From Tipula vernalis (Eukaryota; Arthropoda; Insecta; Diptera; Tipulidae): DNA of 64,000 nt. The stretch covers positions 147,738,091 through 147,802,090 of the forward strand of contig OY282560.1 in NCBI GenBank assembly GCA_958295665.1, written 5' to 3'. Below are positions 55,920-64,000 of this stretch, in pieces (the stretch's first letter is position 1; every line of letters starts with the position of its first letter). A model generated the notes under the pieces. That model had not been told where the DNA came from. It made no database searches and saw only the letters and a list, made by a program, of their open reading frames with translations. The position numbers and the translations under genes are program-made.

Positions 55920-57642
55920 ATGGAGTCGAGTCATTGTGTAGTGTTAGGCCCGAATTTATAGTCGTTGGTACAACTATAACTAATGTTATAGTAACAGTTT
56001 TTTTGCTAAAATGCGGGTATTTTACCTGAATTAAGTTTGATTATAATAAACAGTTTTTTTATTACTTTCGGTGTTGTTAAATTATACATTTTTGTCTATT
56101 TTATACTAAAAAATGATCTCTGATTTCCACATTTCTCGATGAATCAGGTTATAAGGACTCCAAAACATCGATTAGAAAAATGTCATGTCCGTTCTTCCAT
56201 CCTTCCAGTCACACATTTTTATTATTTTTGTTTTGCCTCCCATTCTCATAAATATTGATAGTTTTAGTCGACATTTTGTACAAAGATAGATTTTAGTAAT
56301 TAGCGGGGGGTTGCATTGGAAGAGAAAACCACTAAACAATTTTCTCAAAAACGGGACCGACGATTTTTTTGTCAAGTTGATAATGAATTTGAAAATTCAT
56401 CATCTAGCTGTTCACAATATTTGAAGCCGATTGAAGCATTGCGCGGGGGTCAGTTTAACAAAAAATAGTAAAAAAAAACTTGTTGAACTGTTTTCCGAAG
56501 TAAAATCAATATTTTCGAAGAAATAGTTTTCTATTTTTAATTATTTTCTAAATTTCAACAATTATTCCATAGTTGTCTCTAAGACAAAATGAATAGGTAA
56601 CCGTATAGAATTTAAATTTCTAAATTTACCGAAAATACTTTGCTGGTGGCAAATAATATCGTCATCATTTAAAAATAAAATATATCTAGTAAGCTTTGAG
56701 ATATAAATTACTTCTGTGACGTTTTATTGATATTTTATGACATTTTATTGATAGAAATTTCAACGACATGTTGATCGATATATTATTTGTTAACTGCTTT
56801 AATTAAATCGCATTTAAGTGTATTATTTCTGACAGTAATAAATTCTCTTGATATTAAATCCTATATAACTCTTAATGGTAAATTACTAAGGGACGACCTT
56901 TAAAATATTTTAATATCATGCTTTCTAAAGATGCTCAGATAAGGTTGTGATCTGAACAAATGGTACAACTTTTGAGAAAAAAAATGTTAAACATTTTGGA
57001 TGCTTTCTGAACGGAGAATTCTCAAGGATTTTCAACAGTATATCAGAGATGTGTAACTGAAACTGTCAAAATTGAAAAATGGCCAATGCGATTTTAATGG
57101 TGAACAGTACAATGTTTTAGTTCTAAATAATCTAACATTAATTGTGAGTCTGTGATTTGGCTGATTGAGAGTAGATCATTTATATTGTTATGACCATTTG
57201 TGATATTGGGGAAATAGTCTCCAAATTTAACATCCAAATAACAGGTGATCTATAACACTTGGTTTTGTGGTCCATATTTGTAGGAAAAGTGTCGTTCGAG
57301 GAGTCGGATAGACTCAATTTTTTTTTATTTCGTTGAATATATGTATGAAAGGTAACACAAAATTAATTTTTTGTTTAAATCAATTAAATCTACATACATT
57401 CATTTATATCTTATACTTTCACGATTTTCCCGTGAGGTATACAAATGTACGGTAATAACTAATAACCAACATAAAATAAGGCATGTTATTTTCTAAACAA
57501 GCATAAATACAAGACCCAATTGTAAAAAAGAAATAAGCATATACTGAAATGATTCCACATATCACAGCAAATAAAAAGGAAAAAAAATTATGAAGACAAT
57601 TAACTGTTTCAATTTTTAAAAAAAATGTTTCTCATTTTAATT
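55920..57642. other. AT-rich non-coding stretch
   Basis: No gene or repeat that I can support. Confidence 0.5.
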
Positions 57643-58040
57643 TTGAATGTTAATTAGTTTAATCATGTAATTTAGAATATAAAAACCTATAGAATCCTGT
57701 CCATCAGTCAGGGTCGCTGAATGATTGTTTGTTAATACTAATATACCGATTGCATATTAGAAATTACACGAATTAATTAATTAACATTTAAAAATAAAGT
57801 AAAATTAGCTAACACAGAAATAGATTTGGGTGAATGTCGTGAAAAAGAAAAATTCCAAGATAATTTGGCAGTATTTTTATAATTCGCTAATAAAACCTGC
57901 ACACTGCTTTCTGTATATATAGAATGTAAATTGTGGAACAATCCGTTCAGTCGCCACGGCCTATCGAGAAGATTATTTGTTTCATAATCATAATTTCGTC
58001 TATGGATTAAATTACTGGAAATGGAATAAATTCTCTTCTT
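57643..58040 (+). repeat. Ribozyme unit, copy C (diverged)
   Basis: It has the same order as copy B2: GTCCATCAGTC..GCTGAATGATTG, TTAATACTAATATAC, GCATATTAGAAATTACA, the A-rich junction, CTGTATATATAGAATG, then a degraded ribozyme. It differs at many positions and lacks short blocks, so it is the oldest copy seen. At its left edge a short piece (TTGAATGTTAATTAG) is inverted. Confidence 0.75.
57940..58020 (+). pseudogene. Mutated hammerhead motif, copy C
   Basis: The position of the core reads CTATCGAG where the other copies have CTGATGAG, and CGTCTATGG where they have CGAAACTGG. Stem I reads GCCACGGC and is no longer palindromic. Invariant core bases are lost on both sides, so it should not cleave. 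Confidence 0.75.
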
Positions 58041-58134
58041 TTCCTTACAAGCTTCGGAAGCTTAGAGTATTAAAATATATAGAGAGAGAATAAAAATCAA
58101 AATGTATGTTAAAGAGCATATAAAAGCGTGGCCA

Positions 58135-58660
58135 TGAAATTTCAAAAAATTGGAATTGGTTTGGTTTTTATGTCAGCATTCCTTTGATACGGGACACCAA
58201 TTTCAGTTCAGAAGAAAAATTAGCGGTTATTTTTTTTCATATACATGTACAGATTTCCTAGAAAAGTGGATACGAAAAAACAGTGGATAAAGGTTTTGAA
58301 TAAAAGCATAGTAAGACTCTCGCAAAGAATTTGTTCTGACCATTTTTAGAAGAAATTCATAAAGTTGAATGGGAGAAGCAAACAATTAAGAGCAAAATCT
58401 TTCCATCGACGTCGTCCCCAGTAAAACGAACACATTTAACGAACTTGGATATACATTTGCCGAATTAAATAGAAGGCGACAAAGAGGCTAACGGACCAAG
58501 CCAAAAATTCACCAATATGAGAAGTATGAAGATAATACTACTGAAACAAAAAATATTTCAATAAATCTGTTCAGAAGATACATCACCTGCTATAGAGAAT
58601 ATGGACCAGTTATATTCAGATCGTCGTAAAAAATGTTTCAAAAAAATGAAGGTAAGTTTA
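58135..58660 (+). pseudogene. P-element-like transposase, THAP domain exon
   Basis: Plus frames near 58250-58350 read RFPRKVDTKKQWIKVLNKS and LSQRICSDHF, the AVPTIF-type core and ICSDHF signature of a THAP zinc finger. The preceding C-x-C part is lost in frames with stops. A weakly conserved acidic and basic stretch follows. A GTAAGT donor lies at 58651, after AAAATGAAG. This is the DNA-binding end of a P-superfamily transposase whose catalytic part is the next entry. Confidence 0.7.
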
Positions 58661-59064
58661 CCCTTTTAAAGTTAGCCGATTCAACTTCAGATATAAAATC
58701 TAGCGGCTGATTTTATTCCAATTCTGTGGATTCTTGTGGCTTTCCGATATTTTCCAAAACTAGGTTAAACAAAGTTTTCCACGTAAGACTGTTTAAAAAA
58801 ACATTTATTTTAATCCATGTATCCTATTTACTTTCGGCAGATAACTACTAAATTTTTTATTTTCGGCTGGAATGTTAATAACATAATCTACATTATCGAC
58901 TTTGTACGTTCGGCTGAAATTACACAATCTGCATTACCATTGGCTGGACTAATGTAATCTGCATTATCGGCTTTTCCCTTACGGCTGGAAACTTTCGGCT
59001 AACTTTAACAGTATGGTAAGTTAACTTTTAATAAGTTTGGATTTTATAACGTTTTTCTTTTCAG
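58661..59064 (+). other. Intron-like segment with a repeat A fragment and a small minisatellite
   Basis: It lies between a GTAAGT donor and a TTTTCTTTTCAG acceptor at 59053-59064. Bases 58696-58762 match, in inversion, part of repeat A (20826-20890). Bases 58861-59003 contain three to four drifting copies of a CGGCTGGAA...TAATCTGCATTATCG word. Confidence 0.5.
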
Positions 59065-60720
59065 CCGAAAAAGGTTACTTTGACGCGCTCAATAAAGATC
59101 TCAACGTCAGGCGATTTATCGTCACTTCAAAATGCGCCGAAAAATGGAACTAAACTTATTAAGATCATCATACAGGGAACCCAAGAAAAGGCATCATAGC
59201 TTGGAACAAAAAATCTCTCGCCGTAACAAGAAAATAGGTAGTTCGGAAACAGTACTACAAGATCTTCGAAACCAAAACCTCTTACAAGAAGAGCAACTTA
59301 TAAATCTGCTGTCAATGTCAGAGCCCATAAAGGGAATTTTAAAAAGGCAGCTTCGTAAATCGAAAGGATTATCGCTACCGAACAAATATCCACTTGATGT
59401 TCGAAAGTTTGCTATGAATCTCAAGTTTTATTCCGCAAAGGATATGACTACGTTCGGAAAATCTTTAGTGATTTGTAGCCTAATCCCAAATATTGTATTT
59501 GATGAAATGGGTATTCGTAGTCAAGTAGAATAGGATAGTCAACGATCGGTAGGCTGTGTAGACTTGGGGCATAATGATGAAAGTGAGGAGGTTGCTACAC
59601 ATATTCTTGTATTTAGGGCTGTAGGGATTACATTGTCTTCACAATCTTTACGCTACGGGGTTTAAAATAATTGGGGGAACATTTGATGATTTTCCTGTAA
59701 ACTTTTCAGTAGCAAATCTTTTAGGATGTAAAACAATTTTAAAAAAAGATACGGATTTAGAAAGTTTAGATCCCAAATTTGTCTTCAATATTGATTCTGT
59801 CAAAATAGTGAAGAAATTTCCTGGCATTATTTATAAAATTTGTTGATGTTACAAAAAAACCGAGCAACTATGTACATTTGGGGAATGAAATACGGCTGGT
59901 TCACGTTTATTTCAAATATCAAAAATTAATGATAGACTCGCCACTTAAGCTTTAAGCAATTCTGTTGCGGATGCTCTAGAGGTTTGTATGAACCAACTCA
60001 AACTAATAATAATATAAAGAGGATTTAACCCACCTATTTGTGCAGCAAACATAGAGGAACTAACAAAGGTGGTTAGTTATGCTATAAATTATATAAAATC
60101 TCTTAAAATCATTGTATGGAACAATTTTCAACCTGTTATTATGTCACCTCGTAAAACTGGCTTTATAGGTATTATTCTGAGTTTAAAGAGTATTATAGTA
60201 GATCCCGTTTAGGATCTAATAATAATCGCACAGTACGGCGGTTATCTGCGGCATACAAAAGGCTCTTGATACATACACAAATATCAAGATTAGGTAATTG
60301 CTTACGTTGCTTTATTAAGTCCATTAAATGCTATAAATTTAACTACTGACAGATTTATCTTGGTTCAACCTAGCCGTGAGTTTTCCAACAACGACAATAA
60401 TCTGACAAGCCATGAAACTGCTTTTCTTTGCGACAATGAAGAATTATATAATGATCCAGATTTGTCTGAGTGTATTGAAAACGTTGTGGAATATATAGCC
60501 GGCTTCATAGTTTTTATATCCTTATGTATTTCGAAGGTTCCGATTCAACCAATTCACATGTAGGATATAAAAACAGAGGGGTCTTAAGATTCCTAAAGAT
60601 TTCGTGCTAATTTGTAAAAAATAGTGGATATCAAATATCTGTTCTAAGAGAACCTGTTTTTAGAAAATTTCTTACACGAGTTACCATATCGTGTCCATTA
60701 TAATTTACTTATAAAATGAG
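59065..60720 (+). pseudogene. P-element-like transposase, catalytic exons
   Basis: The frame 59132-59533 begins with a basic leucine-rich coiled coil (ISRRNKKIGSSETVLQDL), then KYPLDVRKFAMNLKFYSAKD, the P-element transposase N-terminal core, and VFDEMGIRSQVE with an acid at the first catalytic position. Shifted frames follow. GCVDLGHNDESEEVATHILV is near 59550-59610. VANLLGCKTILKKDTDLESL and FVFNIDSVKIVKKFPG are near 59700-59830 (second acid). SPRKTGFIGIILSLKS is near 60145, RSNNNRTVRRLSAAYKRLL near 60210, and ENVVEYIAGFIV near 60478. All are in P-element order. There are many stops and shifts. Confidence 0.85.
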
Positions 60721-61556
60721 TCATTAAGAAATATTTGGATATTCGATTTTTTTATATTTGTAACCGCCTTATAATCTTTCAAGGAATGTAGTTAGAGTCA
60801 AATAGGATGTAGTGCTAAAAATAGGCAAATCAATTTTGGAACACATTTAAAATGTAAATCTACTGTACTTGAAGATGTCAAAGCTTTTTGTATTTCTTTT
60901 TTTAACCGAATAATATTGAACTGAAATGATATTTTTAAAAAATCTTTAAATTTATAATATTTAAAATATTTACAATGCATCTTAACTTCGTTTTGTTGCT
61001 ATTAACATTTAGGAGAACACCAAAGTAATTGTTTTTGAACTCTGCCAATTAAATTATCTTGGATATAAAAATACCTAACTTCATTCAGCTACCCCAAAAA
61101 TACCATAGCTTTTATTTTTAAGTACGACTATGGAATTTAAACAAATTAAACAAATAATAACGTTTGACATAACATGTCTCTCGTGCAAATTTTGTTATGC
61201 TGTTCGGTGTTCGGAACATTAAAATCATATAAATTAAAATATTTTTCTTGAATTATTGATGAAATAGAGATATAATTAATGGTTTCCAGTTGTCCAATTG
61301 GATTTTTCATATTCGTTAAAATTTTGATCTATTATCACGTAATTTGTTGACTTTGTTTCTTTTTATTTGGTGTGGTAAAATCAAAACCTGATAAAATACT
61401 CTCTGTAGAAAGTGTGCTTTTTTGTTAGCAAGCAGATGCAAAATCTCTCATATATCCTGCATATCTCGTACAAGATTGAATATCGAGGCGACTGAAAAAT
61501 ATTCAGAAGCACAGCTTAATAAAAAATTATAATTCCCTAATTTATTTTATCAAACA
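60721..61556. other. No gene seen
   Basis: AT-rich DNA downstream of the P-element remnant. Terminal inverted repeats of that element were not identified. Confidence 0.45.
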
Positions 61557-61695
61557 CCCGAGTGGACACTGGATGAATTTGTTTAGTAAATGTCTAGTTA
61601 TAAGGAAGACTAATGACATGTAGACGTAAAGCATGTCAATAGTCGTCCTTACAACTAGATATTTATTAGACAAATACGTCCAGTTTTCACTTGGG
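61557..61695. repeat. Near-complete hairpin, 64-bp arms with 11-base loop
   Basis: Left arm 61557-61620 and right arm 61632-61695 are inverted copies with about 12 mismatches. They start CCCGAGTGGACACTGG and, reverse complemented, CCCAAGTGAAAACTGG. Both arms end in CATG next to the loop. It fits a tiny palindromic MITE, and the RNA would resemble a long miRNA-like precursor. Confidence 0.8.
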
Positions 61696-61912
61696 ACACA
61701 TACACCTTAATCATAAATTAGGTACAGGAAGGTTCTAAGCTAGCAAAATGTTCTAAAAATACCATAAGAAGTTATCCAAATCACATTTATCAATTTTCTT
61801 TTCTAAAATGCGCTCCACGTTTTTAGTTGTTGAAAATTGGTGCTAGTTTTAAGTATAAATGCCTAGATAATTCTATATGCCCAGAAACAAATTATTATCT
61901 TCTTTTTAGTGC

Positions 61913-63272
61913 ATATCGCAATTTTGCACCGCGCATTTAATTTTTTCAAAAAAAAAAATGTTTACTTATGAAATTAAAATAAAAATCTGCTGTGTGTTTT
62001 CAACATTTAAATTTTGCAAGTCGGAGGTTGTTTCAATATACACTCGTTAATTTAAAAATATCTTTCAGCTAATAAAATGTCGAGGGCGACCTGAGCATGT
62101 TGTTTTATGATATCATCAGTGGTGAAAAATCCATCTTCATTTCGTATAACCATCTTATCCGGAAAATTAACCACATGTGAATTTTTTTCGCGATGTAAGT
62201 TAACAAAAATATTCAATTAAGAGTTTGGTGTAGCCGCAATAACACCATACCTATATTTCCATTACATTTAAATTTCATATCATTCCATAACTTTTTATGC
62301 TATATGGAGTCGCGCCATTGTATTTCCTTTAGCTCATAGCAACAGATTTATTTATTTTGCCTAATCGTTCCCACAACATACACATACATAAAATACCAAC
62401 TTTACTTACCTCCGTTCGTGTTGTTATCTGATAAGAGCAAGTCTATTTTCTCAATAGGTAGTCGGTTTATTTATGAGTACCCTTACCAAATTTCTATACA
62501 TACACATCGGGATAGTAACTTAGAAATCGTGTAACTTTGTGAATTGGTCGAAATTATAGTATTTCATCTTTAGTCAAACAAAATCAATTCATGCAATTTT
62601 GGAAATTTGCGTCTATGGTTTATTTAATGAATTGGAACAACACCACCTTATCGTAAAAAATATCGGAAAATCAGCAGAATCCACAAAAATGGAATAAAAT
62701 CAGCCTCTATAGAGTATTTTTATGTGAATTTAAACTAGCTGTAGCTGGAAAAGTATCAGTTCAAGTTTCCCGTGCGAAATCTGGGAAAATTGCCTTATGA
62801 TTTTTATAAATTATAGGTATTGGCAAGTCACATCAATGCAATCCATCTCCAGATATAAAAGTTTTTATTTGTGAAAACCGCCGTCATTAAATTGAAGAAA
62901 AAAGAAAAGTAAAAAAATCTCTTTTTTTCACGTTAAAATTGTTTACCTTGAATACCAGTTAACTGTCTGTTAATAGGATTTTTTTTTTTAAACCGCAAAT
63001 TTTCCCAAATTTCCCACATGGAACTGGAATTATTGCTTTATGCCAGCGACCGTGATTGACGAGGTTTATTTTATACAAAATTTCTAATGTTTTGGGAAAT
63101 CGAATTTTCCCAGATTTCAAATGGCAAGTTCAACCAAAAACTATAATAGATTTACATAGGGAAGTCTCATATCGTTTTCACTAAAATTCAAATATGACAA
63201 AAGCAGAAAAATTCTGTTTGGTGGTGTACAAAAAGGTTTTTCAACCCATACAATGAACCCCTAAATTATTTA
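61913..63272. repeat. Repeat A, copy 2
   Basis: This is the direct-orientation match of 20104-21477 with about 5 percent divergence by eye. It lacks about 45 bases near 62087 and has about 35 extra bases near 62358-62393 (GCCTAATCGTTCCCAC inside). The boundaries are sharp on both sides and the flanking sequences are unrelated to those of copy 1. Confidence 0.85.
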
Positions 63273-64000
63273 CTAAAAACCAGTAAAACAACCTACTTTA
63301 ATTAAGGTTTGAATAAGTAGACAAACTGTTGTGAAATTGTTAATTTTCGGCTGGAACCGAAGAATACTCCAAAATAGTTCCACTCCCCTATTACATTTAC
63401 TTGTTTTAATTTTCTTACCGTATCAATTACAGTTTTCACTGTACTCATTCATCGTTTCATGTATAATTTTGAATTTACCGTAAACAAAAAAAAACTAAAA
63501 ACCGGATTTTATTAGCTTCGTCGGTTTTTGTGAGTCCATGAATTAGTTGTGATTGAAACGTGAAAGTGCAAATAAGAAAATTGTGAATTAAATGAAAAGT
63601 GTATGCTTAAGTTTAGTTTAAGCTTTTACAATTGTGCTACCTCTGTGCGGTTAGAACTTTGTGAAGATTGTGAATTTTTTCAGTTTGTAAATGTGACACA
63701 TAAATAACAGGGTGCGTGTATGTTTGTTTAAACGTATGATAACGGTGAGTGATTATTCATTTTATATGAGAGATTACGAAGTTTAGAAATATTTTGTTGA
63801 GACTGTGCGTAAAACGATTTATTATTAGTGTGGTTGTGTATGGGGATCAGATATGAGAAATTGCAGTTTGTGGAGTAAAAAATTGAATTTGAATCAAATT
63901 TTGTATTGTTTTTAATTTTTTGTAATTATTCTCGAAAAATTCTAATAAGTAGCAGTTTTCCAGCTTTGAGTGATTTTTCTTTGAAACTTGGTGTCAGTTG
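63273..64000. other. Non-coding end of window, possible host 5' UTR exon
   Basis: No coding similarity is seen. The style from about 63540 (GTGATTGAAACGTGAAAGTG) resembles fly 5' untranslated exons, and ATAACGGTGAGTGATT near 63737-63752 contains a good splice donor. This is only suggestive. Confidence 0.2.

Noticed and set aside
59194..59424. Minus-strand frame opposite the P-element exon
   Set aside because: It is antisense to a recognisable transposase exon.

Overview
The window is AT-rich eukaryotic DNA without a single intact host gene that I can recognise. The mix of decayed mobile elements (Jockey/CR1-type LINEs, Gypsy and BEL/Pao LTR elements, Tc1-like, P-element-like, tnp2-like and piggyBac/hAT-type DNA elements), the long (TA)n tracts and the frequent ACATATGTA-type stretches suggest a large higher-dipteran (fly) genome, probably an intergenic region or a very long intron. 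Species cannot be fixed from sequence alone.

Layout. 1-4.2 kb: a LINE tail, an unclassified transposon protein fragment and an internally deleted LINE with a GC-rich 5' end. 4.2-10.9 kb (minus): a Gypsy-type gag-pol pseudogene split by a 2.6-kb insertion. 10.88-11.40 kb: a partly tandem 425-bp unit that carries a hammerhead ribozyme. 11.7-14.4 kb (minus): a two-gene tnp2-like DNA transposon. 14.5-17.1 kb: two LINE fragments. 17.9 kb: a tiny poly(A) retroposon with a target-site duplication. 20.1-21.5 kb: copy 1 of a 1.37-kb repeat whose second copy is at 61.9-63.3 kb. 24.4-28.9 kb (minus): a LINE with ORF1, endonuclease and RT remains, interrupted by a head-to-head pair of the ribozyme units and by a hAT-like MITE that itself holds a 112-bp piggyBac-like MITE. 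30.4-35.4 kb: BEL/Pao gag and pol fragments, with a LINE RT fragment between them. 39.3-42.9 kb: a Tc1-like terminal-inverted-repeat pair enclosing a LINE and a second Tc1-like element. 43.4-48.8 kb: four solo LTRs of one family, a long inverted repeat and an 11-copy array of about 165 bp. 52.1-52.6 kb: a long palindrome. 53.0-55.1 kb: two pieces of an insect multicopy transposon protein. 57.6-60.7 kb: a mutated ribozyme unit followed by a THAP/P-element transposase pseudogene.

The genes do not form a pathway. They record waves of insertion, and the nesting gives their relative order. The most unusual signal is the repeated unit in which a near-perfect type III hammerhead core sits about 28 bases downstream of a TATA box and overlaps an initiator-like motif. 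It is intact in three copies and mutated in one.
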